Shown piece by piece: positions 51,958 to 60,292 of a stretch of DNA of 64,000 nucleotides. Numbering within the stretch: the first letter of the stretch is position 1; the number at the start of each line of letters is the position of its first letter. The notes beneath the pieces are model-generated. The model had not been told where the DNA came from. It did no database searches and worked only from the letters and a program-made list of their open reading frames with translations. Location: positions 186,001 to 250,000 of the forward strand of contig CALMAK010000021.1 in the NCBI GenBank assembly GCA_937859515.1, given 5' to 3'. This stretch comes from an uncultured Candidatus Saccharibacteria bacterium. Its GTDB lineage: Bacteria; Patescibacteriota; Saccharimonadia; Saccharimonadales; Saccharimonadaceae. The translations under genes were made by a program, and so were the position numbers.

Positions 51958-53574
51958 GTGAACAAATACATCTTGTATGTGCGTAAAAGTACCGATGTAG
52001 AGGACAAACAAGTGCTATCTATTGAGGCGCAACTAGCGGAACTCCGCAAGTTTGCCAAAGATAATCAACTAACGGTAGTTGATACCATCATTGAGAAAAA
52101 GTCCGCTAAAATACCAGGTCGTCCCAAGTTCGGCGCAGTTTTGGAGCGCATACAGGCAGGCGAAGCCAACGCGATACTCGCGTGGCATCCCGACCGATTA
52201 GCTCGCAACTCCGTAGACGGTGGACAATTGATTTATCTCTTAGACCAAAGAAAACTCGCCGATCTAAAGTTTCAGACATTTTGGTTTGAAAATACTAGCC
52301 AAGGTAAGTTCATGCTCAACATCGCTTTTGGACAAAGTAAGTATTATGTAGACAACTTGAGCGAAAACACCAAGCGCGGACTGCGCCAAAAGGTACGGCG
52401 CGGCGAATACCCTAGCAACGCACCGTTTGGCTATTACAACGACAAACGCGACAAGACTATTAAAGTAGATAAGCAACTAGCTCCGCTTGTTGTGTCTATT
52501 TTTGAAATGTATGCAAAAAACGAGAGCCGTTTTGCAGATATTGGTGACTATCTATACTCGCAAGGAATAAAGACCAAAGGTGGCAAAGTATACAAACCAG
52601 ATAAGGTCAAAAAGATTTTGACTAACCCGTTTTACTACGGACACTTTGTGTATCGCGGCGAGATACACGAGGGAAAGCATACACCGCTAATAAGCAAAAA
52701 GTTATACGATGATGTACAAAAAGTTGTTGCTCTGCGTTGTTTTCGGCAACAAGACCATACGCGCGAACCTGCGCCGTATTGTGGACTGCTCAAATGTTCG
52801 TGCGATATGATGATTACTGCCGAAAACAAAACCAAACGACAGAAAAATGGCAATGTTCATTACTATGTTTACTACCGATGTACGCGTAAAAGCAAAACGA
52901 TTACTTGCACGGAGCAACCTGTGCGCTCCGAGCCATTAGATGAACAGTTGTCGGGCTTGTTGGCGCAATTCGCCCTGCCTGACGGCTGGGGCGACTGGTT
53001 GCGCCAGAGAATTGACAAGACAGAACGCAAGGAGCAAGCCGAAAGTGATGTATTGCTGGACGACCTACGCGACAAGGTGGCGCACCTGTCGGGGAAATTG
53101 CAAAGACTCCTTGATAGTTTCTTGGACGAACTCATAGACCGCCAAACCTACCTTGCCAAGAAAGCCGAGCTAATGAGCGAAAAGAAGTCTTTAGAAGAAC
53201 AAATGAGCGATATTGCGCTGGGTCAAAATACTTGGGTTGAACCGATGACAAAGTGGCTAGATAAAGCCGCTTCTATCTGTTCTATCGCTCATGCTGACGA
53301 CTTTTTTGCAAAGAAAACACTTTTGAGAGAAATCTTTGGGTTGAACCTGTTTTTAACAAACAAAAATGTCGCCACTCGTGGCGACCAATCTCAAATCTCC
53401 CCCCTGAAAAACCCTTGGTTTGCGCTCCGCGCAACCAAAGAAAAAACCGCCCATTCGGGCGATATTTTCCTCGAAAAGTCCGATTTGGAGGGACCACTGG
53501 GGCTTGAACCCAGGACACCCTGCTTAAAAGGCAGGTGCTCTAACCAGCTGAGCTATGGTCCCACAAATATGTGA
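51958..53574 (+). CDS. Large serine recombinase (integrase)
   Basis: 538 residues as it now reads. Resolvase domain with catalytic Ser11 (YVRKST) and WHPDRLARN; recombinase domain with FGYYNDK and ILTNPFYYGHFVY; zinc ribbon with Cys at about 271-310; coiled coil (about 355-425). GTG start with AAAGGAGG 6 nt upstream; an ATG at 51934 lacks such a site. The last about 60 residues are antisense to the copied tRNA-Lys flank and to tRNA-Lys itself, so the native C-terminus probably ended near 53350-53390. Mediates site-specific integration or inversion. Confidence 0.9.
   Translation: MNKYILYVRKSTDVEDKQVLSIEAQLAELRKFAKDNQLTVVDTIIEKKSAKIPGRPKFGAVLERIQAGEANAILAWHPDRLARNSVDGGQLIYLLDQRKLADLKFQTFWFENTSQGKFMLNIAFGQSKYYVDNLSENTKRGLRQKVRRGEYPSNAPFGYYNDKRDKTIKVDKQLAPLVVSIFEMYAKNESRFADIGDYLYSQGIKTKGGKVYKPDKVKKILTNPFYYGHFVYRGEIHEGKHTPLISKKLYDDVQKVVALRCFRQQDHTREPAPYCGLLKCSCDMMITAENKTKRQKNGNVHYYVYYRCTRKSKTITCTEQPVRSEPLDEQLSGLLAQFALPDGWGDWLRQRIDKTERKEQAESDVLLDDLRDKVAHLSGKLQRLLDSFLDELIDRQTYLAKKAELMSEKKSLEEQMSDIALGQNTWVEPMTKWLDKAASICSIAHADDFFAKKTLLREIFGLNLFLTNKNVATRGDQSQISPLKNPWFALRATKEKTAHSGDIFLEKSDLEGPLGLEPRTPCLKGRCSNQLSYGPTNM
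53391..53490 (-). repeat. Original tRNA-Lys 3' flank (repeat X)
   Basis: Directly continues from the tRNA-Lys 3' end; partner of 51650-51749. Contains the tRNA-Lys terminator (53440-53463). It is also read through as the end of the recombinase frame on the plus strand. Confidence 0.9.
53440..53463 (-). terminator. Terminator of tRNA-Lys
   Basis: On the minus strand CGCCC-GAAT-GGGCG followed by six T. Confidence 0.8.
53486..53562 (-). tRNA. tRNA-Lys (anticodon TTT)
   Basis: Acceptor GGGACCA/TGGTCCC, anticodon arm CCTGC-CTTTTAA-GCAGG, T arm GGGTTCAAGCCCC, discriminator T, and an encoded CCA at 53488-53486. The discriminator T is unusual for tRNA-Lys. Its 3' five bases CTCCA are the core shared by both repeats of the island. 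Confidence 0.95.
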
Positions 53575-53591
53575 TGAAATGTACGACTATC

Positions 53592-53620
53592 AGCATACCA
53601 CTACAGAGGTAACTCGTCAA
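53592..53620 (-). promoter_or_regulatory. Promoter of tRNA-Lys
   Basis: On the minus strand TTGACG (53620-53615), a 17-bp spacer, then TATGCT (53597-53592), about 30 nt before the tRNA 5' end. Confidence 0.7.
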
Positions 53621-54102
53621 TGCTTTGATTTCGACTTGTGTCCACCTGTTGCATGTACAGCCAAGAGATCAAGCACTGCCAGCACTACACCTACAGTGAC
53701 GATATATGCCTGATACTGCTGTAAAAAGCCATACACAGCACGCCCCGTATCATCTAACACCAATGCCGATCCCAAGGGTGCTGCCACCAATATCAATGCA
53801 AAAGCTGCAAACAAGAGTGCACCCGTCAAGCGACCATGCCTACCCGTATACGATGGACCACTGAACAGCAATAATATCGCCGGCAACAATACCAACCCCG
53901 CTGCAACATAGCCAGCAATTGCAATTCCCGAAAGCTCGGCGTTTGCTGATTCAATCATAGATATAAGTAATGTCGCCCACATTGAACTTAGCAACGACCC
54001 TGCTGCTAGTGCCAGCCCCAGCACACCAAAGCGGCGCCTCGTCATGAATGCCAAGCCAAACAATATCACGCCAAGTACTATAAATAATCCGACCGTTACC
54101 AT
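53617..54102 (-). CDS. Four- to five-helix membrane protein, unknown function
   Basis: 161 residues with hydrophobic segments spread over the whole length (about 2-20, 30-55, 62-82, 92-112 and 120-145) and a Lys/His-rich tail. No family recognised. Starts in an overlap with the DUF192 gene and has AAGGAGGGG just upstream, so it is coupled to it. Confidence 0.6.
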   Translation of the reverse strand: MVTVGLFIVLGVILFGLAFMTRRRFGVLGLALAAGSLLSSMWATLLISMIESANAELSGIAIAGYVAAGLVLLPAILLLFSGPSYTGRHGRLTGALLFAAFALILVAAPLGSALVLDDTGRAVYGFLQQYQAYIVTVGVVLAVLDLLAVHATGGHKSKSKH

Positions 54103-54581
54103 ACATTCCCCTCCTTCAGCCGTTCCTCATCAAAATATGCAGTCATGTCATTTCGTATCGCCTTGTCTTTCACCGTCCCAGATGCGAACTCGATCACATA
54201 CCGTGCAGGCCGATCTGGTCGATATACCTCAGGGTAGCTTTTAGGTGACACACCGCTCATTGTATGAATAACACGCCGCTTCTGATCAAGCCACACCACA
54301 TCAACCGGTATATTCATGTCCTTCATCCAGACGCCATGTTTGTCATCCTCTTCAAAAACAAATAACATCGCCTTGTCTTCGGGTAATTGTTTAGCTCCGG
54401 ATAAACCCTTCGTACGTGCCTTGTCTGTCATGGCGACCCGCGCCGTAAATACGCCATCACCCAATCGCACCGTCACCTTCGGTTGGGCCATCTCATGGAT
54501 AACATAGATAATCCCAGCAGCGACCGCGATGACTGTCAACGCCACCCAAAGCCATACATAAGAATCCTTCTGCACGCTCAT
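54096..54581 (-). CDS. DUF192 family protein
   Basis: 161 residues. One N-terminal helix (about 10-32), then the DUF192 domain: MTDKARTKGLSGAKQLPEDKAMLFVFE, HGVWMKDMNIPVDVVWLD and YVIEFASGTV. Extracytoplasmic, function unknown. An ATG at 54602 would add seven residues; neither start has a clear ribosome site. Confidence 0.85.
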   Translation of the reverse strand: MSVQKDSYVWLWVALTVIAVAAGIIYVIHEMAQPKVTVRLGDGVFTARVAMTDKARTKGLSGAKQLPEDKAMLFVFEEDDKHGVWMKDMNIPVDVVWLDQKRRVIHTMSGVSPKSYPEVYRPDRPARYVIEFASGTVKDKAIRNDMTAYFDEERLKEGNVW

Positions 54582-54663
54582 AAGGACAATACTTCCGTAC
54601 ATACTAGCATATGTACTATCTTACCATGAAGATGGAGTCAAATACCTCCTTCAGGAGGAGGGG

Positions 54664-55575
54664 TTACGCGCCGACTTTATCCTTTTTGTTGCGGCGCTTG
54701 GCATTCACCTCAACATACTCAATGATTGGTGTCGCAACATCACGCTTGGTCACCTTCTCGATGCCGAATCCAGGGCTAGCGTTTACCTCCAGTACTAATG
54801 GGCCACGCGCGCTACGCATCATATCAACACCCGCCACATTTAACCCCATTGCTTTTGCTGCTTTTACTGCCATCTTACGCTCTTCTTCAGTAAGCTTTAT
54901 GACCGTTCCTTCACCACCCTTATGAAGATTTGACCGAAAATCATCATCAAGACTCTGACGCTTCATGCTCGCAACCACACGACCGCCTACCACAAATGCG
55001 CGGATATCGGTGCCGGCTGACTCTTCAACAAATTCTTGCACCAAAATGTTCGTGCCATCTTCATTCGATAGATAGAACGCCTGCAGTACTGATTTTGCCG
55101 CCTTCTTACTTTCAGCCAACACCACACCATTACCGTGCGTACTACGTGCTAGCTTGATGATAACCGGTGCCCCACCCAACTTATCGAGCAGATCGTCAAT
55201 ATCTGCGGAGTTGCGTGACACAATCGTCCGAGGAATATCAACACCAGACCTTGCAAGTAATTGCATACTGCGTAATTTATCACGTGAACGGACAATTGCA
55301 ATCGAACTGACCACGCTAAACACACCTTGCATTTCTAACTGGCGAACAATAGCCGACCCATATCGTGTCATGTAGTTGGCAATACGCGGAATAATGGCAT
55401 CAAATTTAGCCAAATCTTCACCTTTGTAACTAACGGTTGGATTGCTCTTCTCGATTGAAGCATACGCATTTTTATACTTAATAACTTTCACTTCGTGCCC
55501 ACGAGCCTTTGCTACTTCAACAAGACGTTTAGTAGAATAGTTGGCGTTACCGTTAGATAAGATTGCAATTCGCAT
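54664..55575 (-). CDS. rimK: RimK-family ATP-grasp ligase
   Basis: 303 residues. RimK N-terminal domain, then ATP-grasp with VIIKLARSTHGNGV, VQEFVEES, FRSNLHKGGEG and the metal/ATP site VLEVNASPGF. RimK adds glutamates to the C-terminus of ribosomal protein S6; related enzymes make other peptide tags. Follows the aspartic protease gene after 2 bp. Basic tail (KRRNKKDKVGA). Confidence 0.9.
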   Translation of the reverse strand: MRIAILSNGNANYSTKRLVEVAKARGHEVKVIKYKNAYASIEKSNPTVSYKGEDLAKFDAIIPRIANYMTRYGSAIVRQLEMQGVFSVVSSIAIVRSRDKLRSMQLLARSGVDIPRTIVSRNSADIDDLLDKLGGAPVIIKLARSTHGNGVVLAESKKAAKSVLQAFYLSNEDGTNILVQEFVEESAGTDIRAFVVGGRVVASMKRQSLDDDFRSNLHKGGEGTVIKLTEEERKMAVKAAKAMGLNVAGVDMMRSARGPLVLEVNASPGFGIEKVTKRDVATPIIEYVEVNAKRRNKKDKVGA

Positions 55576-55577
55576 GA

Positions 55578-56069
55578 CTATTCGCGCCCCTCTTCTTCAT
55601 CCTTCGGGAACTCAATGCCATATTCTTTCTTTAGCTGCACGCGATCAACTGCCGATTCATTAGTATCAACCAAAAAGCGACGGTTCAACATGGTACGCCC
55701 AAGCAGAATCGGATAAATCTTTTTTGAACGGTCGGCCAGCGTAAATTTCGCCTGAAATATCTTTGGCCCTAACTTCACTTTAAACCGCACATCGTAACGC
55801 TCTTCCTCGTGTCCAAACGAGTTTGCGACCTTCACCTTTTGAAACTCATTAGTCGACAAGCGCTGTGCCATTTGACCGCACACAGGATGGCCGCCGAAGA
55901 TAGTGAAGGAAACAACACCGTCCTTTTCAGTAATATCCGATGCGTGGACCGCAGATCGATACGCGCCCGTGTCAACTTTGGCCGGCACACCATGAATACC
56001 GAGATCAGTAAAGTTAAGCCGTTCCGAACGACCAATAATCAGTTTGTGGAAATCATTACGAGTTGCCAT
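55578..56069 (-). CDS. RimK-associated retropepsin-like aspartic protease
   Basis: 163 residues. VPAKVDTGAYRSAVHA with the catalytic DTGA, later IYPILLGRTMLNRRFLVD, the pattern of the ATP-dependent zinc protease/RimB-like family found with rimK. It may trim residues added by RimK. The ATG at 56069 was chosen over a TTG at 56090 because it starts at the conserved domain. Confidence 0.85.
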   Translation of the reverse strand: MATRNDFHKLIIGRSERLNFTDLGIHGVPAKVDTGAYRSAVHASDITEKDGVVSFTIFGGHPVCGQMAQRLSTNEFQKVKVANSFGHEEERYDVRFKVKLGPKIFQAKFTLADRSKKIYPILLGRTMLNRRFLVDTNESAVDRVQLKKEYGIEFPKDEEEGRE

Positions 56070-56152
56070 ATTTACTTCTTCACTATACAAGTTTATGCTT
56101 ACGGTTGTCTATCTTGACTATTATAGCATGAAACGTTATAATAATCAATACC

Positions 56153-57391
56153 ATGGCACATGTTTTAATCATTGGCAAATCATTTTCAGGACTAAAAAAC
56201 TTCCTCGTTCAACACGGCCACACCTATACCATATTACAGGACGAACTGGCGACAAAGTTCCCTGAAAAAAAGTTCAAACACCGCGTTGTCTGCTCGTTCC
56301 GTGACGAATCGTCATATCTCGCAGCTGCTCACAAGGTTCATGATCACCATCCAGTTGATGCCGTCATCACCATCTACGAAAATTATATTGTTGCAGGCGC
56401 TGTGGTCGCCACAGCTTTGGGTTTGCCGGGTCTTACTAAGGAGGCCGCTCTTGCCTGTACCGACAAAGAAATCATGCGCGGCAAATTTGCCCTCTCCACC
56501 GAGAAAGTCAGCCCTGACTTTCAGGTAGTTGATTCACGAGAAAGCTTGACTGATTTTGCCACGTCTCACACGTTCCCCCTCATCCTCAAGCCTGCCAATC
56601 TTGCCAAGAGCCTGCTGGTGACTAAAAATGATTCCCTGGATGAATTATTAGCAAACTATGACAAAGCTCTTAACCTCACTGCAACAACCTACAAAAAATA
56701 TGCGCCAAACAGCACGCCAAAATTCATTGTCGAAGAATTTCTTGAAGGCAGCATCCATTCAGTTGATGCATTTGTTGATGCTCACGGCGAACCACATGTG
56801 CTAGAACAGGTCGTCGACTACCAAACAGGGCACGATATCGGGTTTGACGATAATTTTCACTATTCTCGACTGCTGCCCTCACAACTATCAGATGCCGATG
56901 TTGCCGCTATCCGCCATACCGCAAAACTGGGCTGTAAGTTATTGGGTATGACCAGTAGTCCGGCACACGTCGAAATTATCCTCACACGTGACGGCCCACG
57001 TATCGTTGAGATCGGTGCGCGTAACGGTGGTTACCGCGAACGCATGCATCGTCTTGCAAATGATATCGACATCACAAAAAATGCGCTTGCACTTGCCCTG
57101 AATAAACCTCTTGCAATTACCGCCAAAAAGAATGCCTCGGTAGGTGTTTTTGAACTATTCCCCAAAGTTCCAGGTGCTTTTGCTGGCATCAGCCACCAGG
57201 CCGAACTTGAGCAGCTTGCTTCGTTAGACTACCTCAGTATCAAGGCTCGTCCTGGCCACTTTGTTGGAAAATCAAGCGACGGACACAAAATGACCGCCAT
57301 TGTCATTCTCCATAACGATGATGCAGACCAGTTCGCCCAAGACATGCAGTACATGAATCAGTTCTGTGCCGTGCAAACTACTACGTTATAG
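56153..57391 (+). CDS. ATP-grasp carboxylate-amine ligase
   Basis: 412 residues. Central ATP-grasp with FPLILKPANLAKS, FIVEEFLEGSIHSVDAF and RIVEIGARNGGYRERM; the C-terminal domain resembles BacD/PurK-type ligases. Joins a carboxylate to an amine using ATP; the substrate is unknown. TATAAT (56137-56142) lies 10 nt before the ATG. The end overlaps the next ligase gene by 6 bp. Confidence 0.85.
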   Translation: MAHVLIIGKSFSGLKNFLVQHGHTYTILQDELATKFPEKKFKHRVVCSFRDESSYLAAAHKVHDHHPVDAVITIYENYIVAGAVVATALGLPGLTKEAALACTDKEIMRGKFALSTEKVSPDFQVVDSRESLTDFATSHTFPLILKPANLAKSLLVTKNDSLDELLANYDKALNLTATTYKKYAPNSTPKFIVEEFLEGSIHSVDAFVDAHGEPHVLEQVVDYQTGHDIGFDDNFHYSRLLPSQLSDADVAAIRHTAKLGCKLLGMTSSPAHVEIILTRDGPRIVEIGARNGGYRERMHRLANDIDITKNALALALNKPLAITAKKNASVGVFELFPKVPGAFAGISHQAELEQLASLDYLSIKARPGHFVGKSSDGHKMTAIVILHNDDADQFAQDMQYMNQFCAVQTTTL

Positions 57392-58300
57392 TTCTGCCAA
57401 ATAGGCGTCGAGTGTTTGGATTTTATCGGTTACGTATGATCCTGTCGCCATTTGTGGCATATTATTAATTTCTAACAGGTAAAATTTACCTGTTTCTTTG
57501 TGTTGAATCATATCGACACCAGTCACCTCACGTCGCAACAGACGTGCCAAAGTAACCGACTGCTTGGCAACTTCTTCAGGCAATTCACCTGGGTCAAGCC
57601 ATGTTGCCTCACCACCTTTTGATGTGTTGTTAAGGTGTGAATCCGACTGCGATCGGCGATGAATCACCGCTGTCACCTTGTCACCCATCACAATAATCCG
57701 ATAGTCACCATCGTTAGGCACAAATGACTGCACGACAAACCAAGGGCCTTCGGTTTCGTTCATTCTCTCACTTAAACGCTCGGCCTCATCACGACTTTCA
57801 ACCAGATAATTATCATCCCCTCGACTAGCTAACGCCCCCTTCATAATGACCGGGTATCCACCCTGCCAAGATTCAGCAAATCCTCGTCGCAGGGTTCCGG
57901 CATTCATGCTGAAGAGAAACGGCGTAATTGATACCCCTCCTAATGCCGCGTACACGTACTGACTTAGCTTCGAACGCGAACGCGTATACAGTGCTTCCGT
58001 ATTTACCACCTTTACTCGTTTTGCCTGCAAATAAATCGACACGCTCAGCGCTACATCCTCAAGCATCTTCGTTTTAAACCAGGCAATTAGAAACACCGCG
58101 TCAAACGATGCGATATCAGTCACGCCATCAGATAGTAGAACCTTTAGATCTGTTCCATCATAGGCAAACAAAAGGTTCTCAAATTCGTCGACAACATAGT
58201 CGCAGGTTGTAGCAATATCAGCAAGCGCCGTCTCATAGGTTGTTTTTTGATCAAATGTCGGACGATCGTCCTTGCGCGTTAATATAAGAACTTTTTTCAT
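57386..58300 (-). CDS. RimK-like ATP-grasp ligase
   Basis: 304 residues. VIMKGALASRGDDN, FVVQSFVPNDGDYR, HLNNTSKGGEATWL and FYLLEINNMPQM are ATP-grasp sites, with E/N metal ligands intact. Related to RimK but different in its N-terminal half. TATTAT ends 6 nt before the ATG. Third ligase of the cluster. Confidence 0.85.
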   Translation of the reverse strand: MKKVLILTRKDDRPTFDQKTTYETALADIATTCDYVVDEFENLLFAYDGTDLKVLLSDGVTDIASFDAVFLIAWFKTKMLEDVALSVSIYLQAKRVKVVNTEALYTRSRSKLSQYVYAALGGVSITPFLFSMNAGTLRRGFAESWQGGYPVIMKGALASRGDDNYLVESRDEAERLSERMNETEGPWFVVQSFVPNDGDYRIIVMGDKVTAVIHRRSQSDSHLNNTSKGGEATWLDPGELPEEVAKQSVTLARLLRREVTGVDMIQHKETGKFYLLEINNMPQMATGSYVTDKIQTLDAYLAEL

Positions 58301-58378
58301 ACCTGTATAATACCACCATCTGTTTGTATTTTCATGGAGGGTATTGCTTTTTTATAATGTTTATGTTATAATAGAATT

Positions 58379-59098
58379 ATGAAAATCGTTGCTATTGGCG
58401 GCGGCGAAAAAACACCTGCCGTCACTCACGCGCTAGAACTCACCGGGGCCGAAAAGCCTCATGTGTTAATCAACCCGTCATCTGCATCAACCCAGGCGTC
58501 ATATGACCGCAAGGTGCCCATGATTACACAGTATTTTGAGGAGCTTGGTGCGTCAACGTCAGTATTGCACGAATACGGCGTTGATCCATCGGCAGAGCGT
58601 CTCGCCCACGAGTTAGGACGTGCCAGTATGATTTATACCTTGGGTGGTAATTCACCCTATATGCTGCGCACCATGCAACGTCATGGCAGCGATGTGGCCA
58701 TTGCCCACGCTATGCATCGAGGCTTAGTTCATGCTGGTACAAGTGCAGGTGCGCTGCTTCCTTTCGAGCTTGCCCACAGCAATGTCGCCAAGCGGCCAGC
58801 CGAAGAGGAGTGGGATTATGCTTATCTCGAAACTCTTGGCGTCTTGCCTGGCGTCGCTACCGCGCACGCTGATCAACACGACCCAACGCCCCATGGTCTG
58901 CGCGATCAATCACGCCTCGAAGCATTGGCCGCGACTTTCCCTCAGGCAGTAGATTTAGGATATGCCATCGATAACCATGCCGCAATCGCGTTCACTTCAG
59001 ATAATGCACCTCAAGTTATCCGGTCACATCCAGAGGCACAAGCCCGCATTCTCCGCCGTTCGGCAACCGACGATTCGATTTCAATCGAAACGCTATAA
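58379..59098 (+). CDS. S51 family peptidase (PepE/cyanophycinase-like)
   Basis: 239 residues. IAIGGGE at the N-terminus, the nucleophile Ser122 in AGTSAGAL, and a YTLGGNSPYML loop. S51 members include peptidase E (Asp-X dipeptides) and cyanophycinase. In this cluster it could hydrolyse peptides made by the ATP-grasp ligases. Leaderless type: extended -10 TGT-TATAAT (58367-58372) ends 6 nt before the ATG. Confidence 0.85.
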   Translation: MKIVAIGGGEKTPAVTHALELTGAEKPHVLINPSSASTQASYDRKVPMITQYFEELGASTSVLHEYGVDPSAERLAHELGRASMIYTLGGNSPYMLRTMQRHGSDVAIAHAMHRGLVHAGTSAGALLPFELAHSNVAKRPAEEEWDYAYLETLGVLPGVATAHADQHDPTPHGLRDQSRLEALAATFPQAVDLGYAIDNHAAIAFTSDNAPQVIRSHPEAQARILRRSATDDSISIETL

Positions 59099-59104
59099 GA
59101 CTCT

Positions 59105-60208
59105 CTAAAAGATACTCTTCTTGCTGCCTTTTTTGAACTGATCCAGCAGTTCTTTCTGCTTTTTGGTTAGCTTAGTCGGCGTATCAACAACAATACTGAC
59201 GATATGTGCACCACGTCGGTCACTGCGCAGATGCGGCACACCGTGATTCGATAACTTGAAGTCGGTACCGCTTTGTGTGCCTGCAGGCACCTTCATCGTG
59301 ACCGTTCCGTCAACTGTCTCAACATCAATTTCCGTACCCAGTGCCGCATCAATCATACTGACGTGCGCCTCACTGAGAATCAAATCTCCTTCACGCGTAA
59401 ACATCTTATGTGGCTTGACACTGATATGGACGTACATGTCACCCTTAACGCCACCGCCATCAGCCGCCTCACCGCGTTCGCGCAGACGAATCGTTGCACC
59501 ATCATCAATACCAGCAGGGATTTTGATCGTCATCGTCGTCTTGCGACGTTCAGTACCCTTACCTCGACAAACTGTACAAACCTTTTCAGGCACCTTCCCC
59601 TTACCGTGGCATGTCTCGCACGTCACGCTCTGTTGGATTGGGCCAAACATGGTGTTCATGACACGTGTTTGCTGACCTGCACCCTTACAATCTGGACATG
59701 TCTTCAGGTTTGATCCAGGTTCAACCGTCGTGCCCTTGCAGTGCGTACATTCATCTTCAAGCTCTAATTCCAACGGATACTCCAGACCAAACACCGCCTC
59801 CTCAAACGTCAGCCGCAAGCTCACTTCAACATCACGTCCACGACGCGGACCACGCTGCTGTTGCTGGCCACCAAAGAACTGTCCAAAAATATCACCGAGG
59901 CCACCATCGCCAAAGTCAAAGTGTACATTTTGACCGCCAAAACCACCGAAGCCCTCAAACGGATTGCCACCCGCGCTACCACCAGACGCACCGCCAACAC
60001 CGGCATGGCCGAATTGATCGTACCGCTGTCGCTTTTGCTTATCTTTCAGCACTTCGTAGGCCTCATTAACCTCCTTAAACTTCGTCTCGTCTCCACCTTC
60101 TTTGTCAGGATGGTATTTAACGGCAGCCTTGCGAAATGCCTTCTTCAGCTCATCATCACTGGCGCCCTTGCTGACACCTAATACTTCATAATAATCGCGT
60201 TTACTCAT
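59105..60208 (-). CDS. dnaJ: Chaperone DnaJ
   Basis: 367 residues. J domain with HPD (residues 32-34), a Gly/Phe-rich stretch (about 70-115), four CxxCxGxG-type zinc repeats (about 140-220) and the C-terminal substrate domain. Co-chaperone of DnaK. A CIRCE site lies upstream and TATACT lies 8 nt before the ATG. It is not linked to dnaK or grpE. Confidence 0.97.
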   Translation of the reverse strand: MSKRDYYEVLGVSKGASDDELKKAFRKAAVKYHPDKEGGDETKFKEVNEAYEVLKDKQKRQRYDQFGHAGVGGASGGSAGGNPFEGFGGFGGQNVHFDFGDGGLGDIFGQFFGGQQQQRGPRRGRDVEVSLRLTFEEAVFGLEYPLELELEDECTHCKGTTVEPGSNLKTCPDCKGAGQQTRVMNTMFGPIQQSVTCETCHGKGKVPEKVCTVCRGKGTERRKTTMTIKIPAGIDDGATIRLRERGEAADGGGVKGDMYVHISVKPHKMFTREGDLILSEAHVSMIDAALGTEIDVETVDGTVTMKVPAGTQSGTDFKLSNHGVPHLRSDRRGAHIVSIVVDTPTKLTKKQKELLDQFKKGSKKSIF

Positions 60209-60227
60209 CTGTTACTAGTATAGAAAA

Positions 60228-60254
60228 CTAGCACTCAAAATGCAAGAGTGCCAA
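60228..60254. promoter_or_regulatory. CIRCE operator upstream of dnaJ
   Basis: CTAGCACTC-N9-GAGTGCCAA, two mismatches to the consensus TTAGCACTC-N9-GAGTGCTAA. HrcA repressor site. It lies between dnaJ and the divergent glycosidase-like gene, so both may respond to heat. Confidence 0.85.
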
Positions 60255-60292
60255 TACATCGCATTCCTGCCACAAGGTGATACACTATAAGC

